Shown here: positions 1 through 13,100 of the stretch, one piece after another
Position numbering within the stretch: the first letter of the stretch is position 1
Layout of the letters: the number at the start of each line of letters is the position of its first letter
From: Aurelia coerulea
Lineage: Eukaryota > Cnidaria > Scyphozoa > Semaeostomeae > Ulmaridae
Assembly: GCA_039566865.1 (NCBI GenBank)
Contig: CM076943.1
Coordinates: 43,842,663-43,906,662, forward strand
Direction: 5' to 3'
Length of the DNA stretch: 64,000 bases
Notes under the pieces: generated by a model
What the model saw: the letters and a program-made list of their open reading frames with translations, nothing else
Databases searched by the model: none
What the model was told of the DNA's origin: nothing
Translations under genes and position numbers: made by a program

Positions 1-1746
1 TTCTTGCTTTGATTTGATTTTAAGTTTAGAGCAAATGTTTATTTTAGGAATGTAAGTTGAATTTAGAGTAATGCTGTCATTGTCATAAAAATAACATCGA
101 ATACTGCATATGTGTCAAACTCATCGAAGACTGGTTTTTGAAACAGTTAGGGTTAGGGTTAGGGCATGGTTAGGGGTATATGATAAAAACTTGGTTCTTG
201 CTTTGATTTGATTTTAAGTTTAGAGCAAATGTTTATTTTAGGAATGTAAGTTGAATTTAGAGTAATGCTGTCATTGTCATAAAAATAACATCGAATACTG
301 CATATGTGTCAAACTCATCGAAGACTGGTTTTTGAAACAGTTAGGGTTAGGGTTAGGGCATGGTTAGGGGTATATGATAAAAACTTGGTTCTTGCTTTGA
401 TTTGATTTTAAGTTTAGAGCAAATGTTTATTTTAGGAATGTAAGTTGAATTTAGAGTAATGCTGTCATTGTCATAAAAATAACATCGAATACTGCATATG
501 TGTCAAACTCATCGAAGACTGGTTTTTGAAACAGTTAGGGTTAGGGTTAGGGCATGGTTATGGGTATATGATAAAAACTTGGTTCTTGCTTTGGTTTGAT
601 TTTAAGTTTAGAGCAAATGTTTATTTTAGGAATGTAAGTTGAATTTAGAGTAATGTTGTCATTGTCATAAAAATAACATCGAATACTGCATATGTGTCAA
701 ACTCATCGAAGACTGGTTTTTGAAACAGTTAGGGTTAGGGTTAGGGCATGGTTAGGGGTATATGATAAAAACTTGGTTCTTGCTTTGATTTGATTTTAAG
801 TTTAGAGCAAATGTTTATTTTAGGAATGTAAGTTGAATTTAGAGTAATGCTGTCATTGTCATAAAAATAACATCGAATACTGCATATGTGTCAAACTCAT
901 CGAAGACTGGTTTTTGAAACAGTTAGGGTTAGGGTTAGGGCTTGGTTAGGGGTATATGATAAAAACTTAGTTCTTGCTTTGATTTGATTTTAAGTTTAGA
1001 GCAAATGTTTATTTTAGGAATGTAAGTTGAATTTAGAGTAATGCTGTCATTGTCATAAAAATAACATCGAATACTGCATATGTGTCAAACTCATCGAAGA
1101 CTGGTTTTTGAAACAGTTAGGGTTAGGGTTAGGGCATGGTTAGGGGTATATGATAAAAACTTGGTTCTTGCTTTGATTTGATTTTAAGTTTAGAGCAAAT
1201 GTTTATTTTAGGAATGTAAGTTGAATTTAGAGTAATGCTGTCATTGTCATAAAAATAACATCGAATACTGCATATGTGTCAAACTCATCGAAGACTGGTT
1301 TTTGAAACAGTTAGGGTTAGGGTTAGGGCTTGGTTAGGGGTATATGATAAAAACTTGGTTCTTGCTTTGATTTGATTTTAAGTTTAGAGCAAATGTTTAT
1401 TTTAGGAATGTAAGTTGAATTTAGAGTAATGCTGTCATTGTCATAAAAATAACATCGAATACTGCATATGTGTCAAACTCATCGAAGACTGGTTTTTGAA
1501 ACAGTTAGGGTTAGGGTTAGGGCATGGTTAGGGGTATATGATAAAAACTTGGTTCTTGCTTTGATTTGATTTTAAGTTTAGAGCAAATGTTTATTTTAGG
1601 AATGTAAGTTGAATTTAGAGTAATGTTGTCATTGTCATAAAAATAACATCGAATACTGCATATGTGTCAAACTCATCGAAGACCGGTTTTAGAAACAGTT
1701 AGGGCTAGGGGTATATGTTAAAAACTTGAATCTTTTTGATTTAAAG
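1..1746. repeat. 194-bp satellite, nine copies, each with (TTAGGG)3
   Basis: Monomers begin at 1, 195, 389, 583, 777, 971, 1165, 1359 and 1553, an exact 194-bp period. Copies differ by only a few bases; for example the third reads ttatggg where the others read ttagggg, and copies four and nine share taatgttgtc. Each monomer carries agttagggttagggttaggg, three vertebrate/cnidarian-type telomere hexamers, followed by a fourth degenerate one. The array runs off the left edge of the window, so its full length is unknown. No open frame crosses it. The near identity of the copies points to recent amplification or gene conversion. Confidence 0.97.
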
Positions 1747-1960
1747 TAGAGAAATTGTTTATGTTAGGAATGTAAGTTGAATATAGAGCGATGTTCTCAT
1801 TGTCATCAGAACATAATACTGAAGTTTGCTCTAGTGTTAAACTCATGGAAGATCACTTTTTGGAAGTGTTAGGATCATGATAAAAAATTTGGATTTTGCT
1901 TTTCCTTTTCATTTGCAAGTAGAAACTATTCGACGTTGGGAATGTAAGCTGAATCTCGAG
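1747..1960. repeat. Degenerate edge copies of the 194-bp satellite
   Basis: Recognisable blocks of the monomer persist (gaatgtaagttgaat, then tgtcattgtcat-like and aaactcat-gaaga) but with many substitutions and deletions, and without the TTAGGG triplet. A second, still weaker copy begins near 1890. This is the usual picture at the edge of a tandem array, where homogenisation no longer reaches. Confidence 0.75.
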
Positions 1961-3816
1961 TAAATTTGCAAAAAGAACACTCAAGGTAATGCCAGTTTCA
2001 AATTCATTCTGAGTTTTCAAATCATAAGTTTCAAGTCGGCATTGGGATCTGAACCGAATGTCGCTTAACAATTAGGCATACGGCTTTTTAGCCTTTTGTT
2101 TGTTTGTGATTTCACAAAGATACAAGAATGTTGGCAGTGCAAACAGAATACGTACATGCCAAGCAATAGCTTTTGCTTTAATGATTTAGGGAAAAACCAT
2201 CCTCGTGGATGAACATCAGCCAATTTGTGAATTTCAGTGTTTTCTCATGCAGCTATGTGTAATGATCAGATCATCTGGATATCTAATTACAGTGTAAGAC
2301 ATCAGGAGGCTCTGTTATAAGTATAGTTCTCATTCTCTGCGAATCACAAATAGACATCAGCTATCATTGCCGATGGCATTAAAAGGACGTGGCTCTCATA
2401 TCGATCAGTAATAATTTACAGTGTATGAACCAGCGAGAACCAGGCTTTACTTGCCGTATCACTAGTTAGAGCAAGGCTTGTTGTCTTGCCTTCCTTTTCA
2501 ATGCAAGTGAAAATGCTCAGAAAGTCTCTATTTCAAATAGAAAGTGGAAAACATAGCATTATACCACTAGTGTTCGTAACAAGAGCAAAGAACTTGCTGG
2601 TTGTAGTAATCGAGCGATGCAAGTGCGCATTACCAAAGTTTTGTTGACTAAAGGCCAGCAGAAATAACTATCTGTGACACATTTTTTGCGATTGATTTTA
2701 CAGTTTTGTTGCCGAACATCAAAGGAGGCTTTATGTCAATGCAAAAAGCCACCTCTAACTATCCTGAACAAATGCTCTTTAAAGTTACTGTAAATTCTAA
2801 CAGAAATAGACACGAGGCAAAAAAGACACTCCATAACTATCCTTTTGACCAACTGTAATGATAATGATAACAAAATAATAATAATGATAATAACAATAAT
2901 GATACATGCCCTATCGCTACTAAAATACAATCTGAATCACAAGAACGAAGGGCGAACGGAAAAGAACGAAGAAGAACGAACAGAAAAGCCTTGTGGGGCA
3001 TGTGCTAATGATGCAAGCTGTTTTCATTGGCAGAAATGTTAGAATAAATGTTGGAGCTAAATGAAGCTTGTACGATATACTCCAATGGAAATACAAATTC
3101 TGAGAATGTGTGCAAGGCGAGTCAAAAAAAAGTTTAGACATTTGCGGACTTTGCACTGAAAATTACGCGAAAAATATTAAAAAATGAAATGTTAATCTAT
3201 CAGTCAAAGATCAACTAAGATGTGAAAATGTTATTTGGTGAATCATGTTTCAAAATCACGTTTTTATAGGAACGAGAATTCTTCGTTACGCTCTGGTCCA
3301 TTCTGATCAACGAAAACTTAAATCTATTTCTGAAACTGAAAATTGTATCGAATAGATGTTAATGCTAAGCAAATCTTGGACCAGAATGGAATGTAAAATT
3401 CTCATTCCCATAAAAAACCCCTTACCAGTATTTCCTAATTTCTGACTCTATAGATTGGTGACTTTACCAAAGAAAATTGAAAGAAAATGTGACAGTAGCA
3501 AAATTTGAGCTAACGTTCACAAGATTCATGCAAAATTAGGAAAATAGCAGAAAATGTGACGGCAATAAACTCTTTGCAAGCTCGACGAGAATGAGGCTTT
3601 TTTTCGCGCCAAAGCCAACTATCCTCGTTTCAAAAGCGTTGAAAAATCTTTTTACCATTTTCCACTGTTCACACGATGCCGTTTCCAAAATGTGCCGGCA
3701 TCGTGTGAACACTGTCTAAGATTGCCTTAGCTTTGGATTAACAATCGGTTGCGTACTTTATTTCCCACATTTCAGCGTTTCAACTTTGTTGACTCACCGG
3801 GTCTAAATTACGACAA
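1961..3816. other. AT-rich intergenic stretch with small inverted repeats
   Basis: I see no supported gene here. It contains an ATA-rich microsatellite near 2862-2905, an imperfect inverted repeat at about 3258-3308 against 3368-3418 (blocks like ggaacgagaatt and ctctggtccattctg), and a short hairpin with 15-16 bp arms at 3669-3712 (gttcacacgatgccg). The short open frames overlap on both strands and have no coding character. Confidence 0.6.
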
Positions 3817-3832
3817 TTTATTCAAATTTATT
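3817..3832 (-). promoter_or_regulatory. Candidate polyadenylation signals of the OTU-like gene
   Basis: Two AATAAA hexamers on the minus strand, at 3832-3827 and 3822-3817, lie about 200 bp downstream of the stop codon at 4031-4029. They are the nearest consensus signals after the stop. Which of the two is used cannot be told from sequence. Confidence 0.5.
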
Positions 3833-4028
3833 GTCCCTTCAAATTGGATTTTAATTTGTCTAGAACAATATGTCATAAGCATTCGTTACACGCTGCACAA
3901 AAAGGTAGCAATTTCTCTATTAAGTATGTCCAACGAAATACAGCATTGGCTATTCTAATATGGTTCTATATCAAAGTTCAGTAGTTTCTGTGAAAAACTG
4001 GCTAGCTTCCCTAACGGAAGAAACTCTT

Positions 4029-4151
4029 TTACTTTGGCATGTGTAGCCACATATCATGGGAAGGATAATACGGTGCCAGTATCTTTCGAGCAGCCCTTTC
4101 GGCCGTAAGTCTACCAACTTTGGTTTCTTTCACGATGATATACATTTCAAC
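4029..4151 (-). CDS. OTU-like gene, last exon
   Basis: 123 nt between acceptor atgttcttttctag and the stop TAA at 4031-4029. It starts VEMYIIVKETKVGRLTAERA and ends MWLHMPK. The phase-0 join to exon 15 gives a continuous sequence. AATAAA signals lie about 200 bp downstream. Confidence 0.78.
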   Translation of the reverse strand, partial: VEMYIIVKETKVGRLTAERAARKILAPYYPSHDMWLHMPK

Positions 4152-7100
4152 CTAGAAAAGAACATTTACAAAATCTTTTTGTCTGGGGGAAAATAATTCC
4201 ATTATTGTCAACGTTAACAAGGACCTTAATTGGTTCACAGGAAGCTCTTGGAAAGGTTGCCAGGTTTTGACCGCTAGACGTGCGACTTATCAAGGTTCAT
4301 TGCAGGGATAATGGAAAGTGGAGGACAGAATACTTGCTTTCAGTTAGAATTGTGTTGATCATTCCACGACAAGGAAATTGAAGTTGAAGTCGAAGCTATA
4401 GTCAGGCATGCATAAACATGAGAACATGGGAACAAACTTCCCAGGCAGCTTTTTCCAATGCAATATTTTGCTTTTAGTTCTTCTTCAATAGTTCTTTATG
4501 AAATGAAATTGTAATTGGTTTCCAAACCAGAGACTTTCAGAGAATTCCTACCACTCTCAGGCAGGTTTGAACATTATGCACGCCTGGTTATATTTAAAAA
4601 TATAACTTTGACTCTCTTGTAACACTGTGAAATTTTCATATACAGCACAATTGGCAAAAGAGTTTGTCGAATTTGAACTTATCTTTATAAAGTGTTCTTT
4701 AGCAAGGCTGACATTTAGATGTGCACTGCATTCCCGCTCTATTGTCAAAAATTAGCATCCTATAATTCAACAAAACGTAAACAGTTATCGTAGTCAAACA
4801 ACTTTTGTGTTCACCACTTCATAACAAGGAAGAACGAGAAAGGCATACTTCTCTGTTTGCTACATAACAGAAGATATCATCTAAACGGCGTTCATCAACC
4901 GGTGTCTCTATTTCCTCTTGATCAATCCAATCACCTACCCGATTGATAACGTAATGATCCTGCGAACGTGAAAGGAGAAAGAATAGGAAGAATTTTGTAC
5001 AAGCGATTATACCTTGTATTCGCTATAAGAAAGCAAGGAAGGAATTGCACGAGCAATGGCTTCCAGGCGCTCAGGTGTTTATCATACCGGGAGTCCCAAA
5101 AAAAGGTAACAGATTTGATCGGGGGTAGCGATAAGAATTTAAGTCGAATCAACCCCTAATAAGTTTTGAAGTACTTTTTGATTGTTAACTTAAAGATAAA
5201 TACCTTGTTTGTTGATATTGGTTCAACGAGAGTTGGAAAATTAATCTTGAAAGTCCAAATTGGCGTTCATCACGGAAACAAAGCTTTTGGGTTTTGGCAT
5301 TAACTGTAAACGCGCTGGTCAGGGGAATCTCCTCAGTCATATAATTTTTTGGACAAGCATCCATCGTTTTTGGGTACTCGTGTGAATAGACTATAAGAAT
5401 TGAAAACTGATACAAGAAGCATTTAATTCAAGGATTCAAATAACGAAGATTTTAATATAGCCCAAGGGAATTATTTCGCTTAAGAATAACTTTTATTAGA
5501 CAGATGCAATTTGAAGTTTTTTTTGAATTTAGAACGATGTCTCTGCGGAACTAAATTCGTGAATCCAATTGTAAAGATCAGTTTGTCATTTCTATTACAT
5601 TGTTTTTCTAAGCACGAGGTTTCTTGCTGTACTTCACTGTGATTGGGGAGATTCCAAAATGCAGCACGTTAACGGCTTAAGCCAAAACCAAAAGCTTTGG
5701 TTTGGAGTTCAAAGCAAATTTGGACTGTCAAAATCAATATTTCAACTCTCAACGCCCTAATATCAACAACTGAGGTATATATATTCTGGTTGACTATCGA
5801 GGATTATTTAAAAAATCATTGCGGACTGATTAAGGCTAGATTCTTATTGCTGCAGCGGGTCAAATCTGTTACCTTTTTTGGGACACCCGGTACACAAAAG
5901 CTGTTATTGTGCTTCTTCTGTATCATGTAATGTGAAATATAACATATAGTGAACGATGAGAAGAAGAGGGAGAACATCCACAGAGAGCAGGCATCGAATT
6001 GATCTTTTGCGCTTTTTTTATTCATTCAGTTATCTGCTAACTATTTTCGCCCACTAGGGCATCTTCAGAGCAACTCGATGCCTGCTCTCTGTAGATGTTG
6101 TCGATCTTCTTTATCGTTCACTTTATATTATGTGAAATATAACTGTATACGTACAGTATATATAGACACTTCCATGCCTATAAAGATCTACACAGCTCGA
6201 TGCATTGGTAAAAATTAATACATTTCAATTTCACTACCAAATGAAGGCTAGGAAACTTAGATACTTACAACATCGAAAGGTAATCCGCCAATAAAGCAGT
6301 TCAACTCATGACTTATCTGTTCATTCTTAACAATTCTGCAGCTTAGGGTAGAGCCACAAAATAGACCTTCAACTAGTGCCTGGTGAAGGAAAATATCTTA
6401 TTAACACAAAAATTTGGAGTAAAGTTTTTCAAGTCCTCAGAATGTCACGACGAAGACTCACATGATAACATAATTAAGGAGTTAGTTCCTCATGATAGCA
6501 ATGCAGTAAAGTCCTGCCTGTAAGAAACTACTTTACAAGAAACTCAAACCCTGAATGCTCGATAGAACAATGAGAGAACGATAGGTTAATTAGGGGAGAG
6601 CAATAGAATGATGTAAAGAATAGGTTTCTTAAAGGCTAGACTTTCATGTACAATGTGGAAATTAATCTAAAATTTAACTAATGAATCTAAATTAGCACAA
6701 AGGAAGGATGACATTTTGAACAAAAAACCAATGATAAATAGATAGAAGAAAAAGTGATAAAATAACTGCGTGTGAGAACATAACAAGATCATCAAGCTCA
6801 TACCTTGAGATCCGCTTCGCTCTGATCAAAACTTGTCTTGAAGAATGAAAAGCTTTTGAAGGCATCTAACCTATCATTTGAAATACAAAGTAGCACACGA
6901 TACAAAGCTTTATCAAGTGGAATCAAAGAGATTGGTTTGAATCTGATCTAAACTTTAATGATAGTAGATATGTGCGATAAGGGGCTGGTGCAAAACTATT
7001 TTTATTGCTTCACCAGGTATCATTTGACGTCTGATAACCATTACAAATATATTTCAAAGAGTCTTTTAAGTACCAATTGATTAGTGCCACCACATGCAAT

Positions 7101-10100
7101 GTTAAATGGAACAATTTGACAAATATCTTTATTGGAACCAACCATTAAAAATCTATACGTTTCTTTCAAATAACAAGGAGGGTTGACATGAACAACATAT
7201 TTGATTGAAATCAGCAGATATGAAGCAGTCAGGAAGACATATTCTCAATTTGTTTCTCGTCTTGTTCCTCAACATCATTCCTTTTCCGAACATTGTTTGA
7301 TGATATGCAGGGTCTCGTGAAGTACCAAGCAAATGCGAAAGCCATAAATACCTTGTTCCAGCTTCCGGTATCATATCGCAACCACAGTCATCAGTAGCAT
7401 CACTACTCCCAACGCATGAAGGATGGTACATCCACAAACAGTGTCTGCATTTAACAGTTGGTTCCTCGCGAAGAGTTGGAGGAACGATACACCTAGCTCT
7501 TGCATCACACCTTGGTCTTCTGTCTAATTTAACTTCATTTTCGAGTTTCACCAAGGGCATGACATGATAGGAGGCATCACTCACAAGAAACAATTGGCGC
7601 TTGTGTGTGGTGTTGTTGAAGATAATTTCTTCATTATTTTCAAAAATGATCCTCAGATCCATTTCTGCAAAGCGGGACAAGCTTGCTGCCTCTGTCAAGA
7701 ACGTATTCACAGAGTACTGATCATCTAGAGATAGAAAACGCAAATATTGCAATTGAATATTGTGCGAAAACAACTAACTGAATCATCATGCCTATGAAGA
7801 TTTTTTCCCATTTGTTTATAAGATAGTAACGCTAAGGTTTCTTTTCTGGAGAAGAAACAAAGAAAAGCTTTTAAAAAACTGGCAATGCTCATGATCCGAT
7901 CAAATATACAAATTACACTGTAAAAGGCTCGTAGCAAACATGATTACATTGCGATGACCAATACAGAAGTTGGCAGCGATTTCTAGAAAGTAAACTAAAG
8001 CATTCAAGTTTCATGTGATACATACATCAAATCCACTACATTTTCAATTGTTAACCTCGTCCACTAGACTTTCATAATACATGATTTGTACAAAGTGCTT
8101 ATGAAATTAAGAATTACCGTTTGAATGTGATAACATTGAATCATAAATTACATCTTTGAACTGTTCCAATGGAGCCGTATCAGCATCAGTTGTACGCAAT
8201 GTTCCACCACTTGAAATCTGTAAGCAATAATACATTGTAAGAATTTGATACCAAACGCACTTTTTGCCATCACCTGCACGCAATTAACTACAGTACATAA
8301 ATTAAAACATCATTCTGCAAAAAAGCATTAGGAAGCATTATTTCATATCAGAAGGAAACTTGGTAAAATATATAACTAGAAACTTGATGTAGAGAGGTTG
8401 GATGACATCAAGGTTCGCATCAAAGATTGACCTAATATTTAAATATCATTTTGACAACAGCATCAACATCCAACACATATATTGGTAGATTCCTTCTCGG
8501 TTCATCGTTTTATCTGGTAGTAAAAAACTTCGTAGTCACAATAACGAAGCAATACCTCATTTATATGATAATCTGACTCCGTGATTGCTTTTGCCAACGA
8601 ACCAATCTTTAACAAAGGCCAGAATATTTCACGCTGGTAGATCACTCGCGATGCTGCTCTAAAGAGACTGCTGTTGTCTGTCACTATGTCCACTGGTTCG
8701 TGTCCAATTGCTTTCTCTGGCATACGGTGGCGAGACCTGGGCAAATTAAGACGATCAAACTAATATTCCTACATCAAGAAATACTAGATGATATCAGGGA
8801 AAAACGAGATATTATTTCATGCAAACAATACGAGTCCTTTTGATGTGATGTTGCAAACAGTCTCCTCTCATATGATACTGTAAGAAAGTGAAGGGGAACA
8901 TTTAATTAACAAGTAAATATCAATTCCCTTCTCGCGGTGGCAAGAGATTGAAAGAGACAACATATTTCTGTCATTCAAGTTACATTTGACTTGCTTCTAG
9001 AGCAAAAAGTATGTCAAGAGCAATCAAACGATTAAGTCAAGCAATCTGTGCCAACTCATAGAGGGAGCTCCCGACTTCACCAACCGGTGTATTGAAATGG
9101 GAATCCTAGATCTAATTTATGATATTACGCAGTATATAATATGAAAACTAAAGCTTTCACTGCCATTTTGATTCAATTCATGCTTTTCTACGATTAGGAG
9201 AGCTGATGTAATTCAGTAAATAGTCAACACATATATCGTACAATGGCTAATAAATGGGTTATCGTTCGTCTTAACTTTCAGATACAGTAAAAGCCGCATA
9301 TAGGAAACTCTTTTTTTGGAACAGGCTGTACAGCCCATAAAAACCAATAAATTTTAAAACACAGGCTTGCGAGTCTCTTATAAGAAACTCTTACAAAACT
9401 AGCAGGACCAACCCAGAAGGGCAAAAACTCCATAATTGATAATAAATGTTAGATCCTATTGATTTTTACTTTATTACTAAGGCTCCGTATGATAGATTTC
9501 ATAAAAAAAACACTCCAAATTCTATGCAAATGGGCACACTGACAGCAATTCCAATCAGTATGTTTTTCGTACTTAATTTCAATCAATTAGCTTATTCTTA
9601 TTCACAAGTTCTTCTTCTAAAAGAAGAATTCATAAAAAATTGGAAAAATTCGGGTCACCAGTTTCTTATATTTTGGTACATACGTTTCAAGAAGTCAGCC
9701 TGTAATTTCTTATAAATGAATTTCAAAAATATGGATTTTACTGTTTTCACTTATTTATTCTACAGGTTCCCTTTACAACACTACTGTAAATTTCAACAAA
9801 AAAACACCATAACTCACCATATTCTTATATGTCTCTCCTGTATGGGGTATTTAAGCCTTGGTAGCGATGACTGGCAGGTCTCCATTGCAGTTGCCACAAT
9901 CTTTGTCGATGCATGCTCTAAACTGGACCACGAAAAGGATGCCAGGTTGTGCAAAACAGTCTTGCCATCATCAACAGTCATGTTCTGAAAATAGAATACT
10001 CAAAATAACCACAACTGAAACTAACGCTGCTATTCCTACAGCTGGGAATCATTTTTGTTGGGTCATTTTTTGAGGCAATTAGATAATTGGACCAGCTAAT

Positions 10101-13100
10101 GCTAGCTGCATTAAACAAGCAACAAGAAGGAATTGTGAATTCAAAACATTTGGTTAATATACTACAAATTAAATAGAAGTTCCCTTTGGTTATTGAAAGA
10201 ATAAAAAGGGTAATCTGTCACAGTCTTACTCTGCCTGAGATCCGTTTTTCACCAGAGAGTTTTGCTAGTTGTGCTTGTCGATGCAAAATAATTCACTCTT
10301 TGACAGAGAAGGAGTTTGGTTAATAATGAGCGATAATTACCAAATAAGATGGATATTTTTTATAAATTTATAAAGAACAATGCAAATCATGGTAGATTTG
10401 TAAAAGCATCCATCTCTGGTGGAAAATTCCTCACTGGATTAATCATATCACAAAGACTTTCAATCTCTTCATTTCTTGAGGTTGCATTGTCATCATCCTC
10501 TTCATCGGTGTCCGCCAGTTCTGCATTTGTGTTTGACGGCATCCTGGCACGACTGTCAATGAAACATTGGATGATTCTTACCAGATCAGCACGTTTTGGT
10601 CTATCCGGGGATCGGTTGTTCTTGGGGCTCACAAACCTAACAGCATTTGGCCACCAAAATGGCTTCCGTGACTCAACACCCCAATAAGCATTTCTTTTTC
10701 CTGCAACAAAGTTTGGTAATTTGCTAATTAACTGAAGGTAACTAAGTAAATTACGATAAAACCATCAGAAAATGTGAGATACAAATGCTGGCAAAGTTGG
10801 AATTCATTGTTATCTATACATGTGGAGCTTGTTATTTACACACAGCGGACAAACAGTTATTGAATGAGCAAAAATGGATGTAAATGAAAAACAAGCTCAT
10901 TGTTCAAAGAACTAAATAACTCATTCACATATACATGCACACATTGCACAATCATCTCTACTGAAACAACTTTGAGTTGTAACTGGGACATGTTTCCCAA
11001 TGTTTCTTTCAAAGCTGCAACCCAAATAATTGTTATTCTATACATCTATGAGCACTGTGGATATATGGTACAATAGTTTTCCTGCCTAAGAATTCTCAAG
11101 AATCCTTCAGTATTCCCAGAACAGTTTACACTTTCTTCAGCTTGTTACAAACATTCACAGTCTTGCGTATGTCTAAAGACTTCTTATAACAATAACTCTT
11201 GAAATAGCTATTGAGCGAATACTCTTCAAAATTCTTATCATGTTTATACTGTATGTGTGAGGTATGAAGAGAATATGTTTTACATTACAAATAGATAAGG
11301 TGGTCTCTGACAAGATCGTTGGGAAATGGTCATGACATTCACTGCCTTCGGTGTAGTCTTATCTGTTTGCACTTTATGGCCCTGTAAGATGCCTCATGTC
11401 AAGTAACAGGGATTTTTCTGGATGCTGTATATACTAATACATCAGTTTCTACACTAAACACGGTATAGTACACCTATAAAACATCTAAACACACCTTTCC
11501 TTGTAACAATGTCCATGACAATGTCTCTGAGAGAATGAACATTTTGATTGAGAGGATTGAAATTCTCAGGTAAGCTGATGTTCAGTTCATCTATGATGCC
11601 CTCATCTGCAAGATAAAGATGCTACAGTGATAAAATGGCTGAGCTTGATCAGGAAATTCTGAAAGTAATGTGTAGTTTACCACACAAAGATGAAAAGCCT
11701 TGACATTATTTGAAATAAATTTTCAATCGCCACAGAGGGCAATCAAGTTGTTGACACTTCCAAGCTGGTGGAACTTACAGAGTTTGTAATGTAGTTTTGG
11801 AAACTTCTTATTTAAAAAAACATATTTACGACCTTTGTACGAGAATAAGTTGCAACAAAAAGTGCATACAACAAATAAATTAATTTTCATTAAGGTTTTA
11901 TAAAAAATTTAAAGAGAAATTATTTCTACATTCATACCTTACTTCAATTAACTGAAGAATGCATAGAACACCACTCAATAAACTCTTTACTAGTCTAGTT
12001 CCTATAACTTTTAAATTGAGATGGGTATATATCATAAAAATAGGTCTTAATCAACGATTTTGTTAATTTTGCCAAAAATTTATTAATGATGAGATGTAAT
12101 TCATTTTTGATTGCACAGATAACAAGAAAATTGGAGAAGACTATTTTTAAAACCTGTGTACAGAAAGTAATACCTATCAATTTGTAAGAACTTCAGAAAA
12201 ATCAAAACCTTAAAAGATTTGTTAAGTACAATCTGACAAAGGAAAAACAGCATAAGTTCTTGCAAAATTGTTTTATCTTCTTGAGTCTAACAGAAAAATA
12301 TTACATGAAATCAAAGTCATAAAACATGTTCATATCATTGTTATCATTTATTGTGTTATTATAATTGTATCTTTAATAGGAGATGAAAATGTGAAATTGA
12401 AATCGCTAATTGTTCACTGCTAATTGAAATTGCTAATTACTCAGAAAACCTATAGCACATACTGTACATGCTGCTATGCTACTTACCTTCTGTACTTGCT
12501 GCATTGTTTTCACATATGTATCTTGAAATGATGCTTTGAAGCTCTGCATTCCTCCCAAGTTCACGTAAATTAGGTGTAGCTGTTAAAAGGAATTGTTTGT
12601 TGCTCAGAGTAACCTTTAAAATATATTTTAAACAAGAGACATGCTGATAGAAGTCCATCCAGGATCCTGTAAGTTTTGCTAAAAGAGAATTATTTCTTAC
12701 CTTTCTTACCATTCTGGAAATTGGAGACTGCATAATTATTTTTCAAGAGAACAAATTGAATTTGGTAAACCTTCTGTGAGCCATGCACTGAAAAATACTG
12801 AAAACTAATTCTAATCCTCCTTTGGTTACCATTCTAATATAAATTAGGAAATCAAAACATGTAAAAAAATGTGAACAATTGTACAAAAGGTCATACAACC
12901 TATCCTTTATAGGTCCAAGAAAGTTCAAACTGTGCAAAGTTCACAGCTGCAAAGTTCAAAAAGTAAAAGAATTAAATAAAGATCCAAGCTTACTGTACAG
13001 TATCTTACTTATGAAATTGACTCTGCCATTGATGTACACAAAGCATGCAATAGGAGCTTTAGTCTTGACATGCCATTCTGATACCTAAAATTATGATAAA

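Noticed and set aside
1..1746. Chromosome end (true telomere)
   Set aside because: TTAGGG occurs only as three units within each 194-bp monomer, not as a terminal run, and ordinary genes follow on the right.
4557..4748. 63-codon minus-strand frame with four Cys
   Set aside because: It falls in the last intron of the OTU-like gene, and its possible acceptor gives a stop in the phase left by exon 15. The join 4849 to 4151 reads cleanly without it.
7153..7773. 206-codon minus-strand frame as a single complete gene
   Set aside because: Its first part is intron and its last part runs past a good donor. The splice to 6870 keeps the frame and reads as protein, so it is treated as exon 12 with a possible short isoform.
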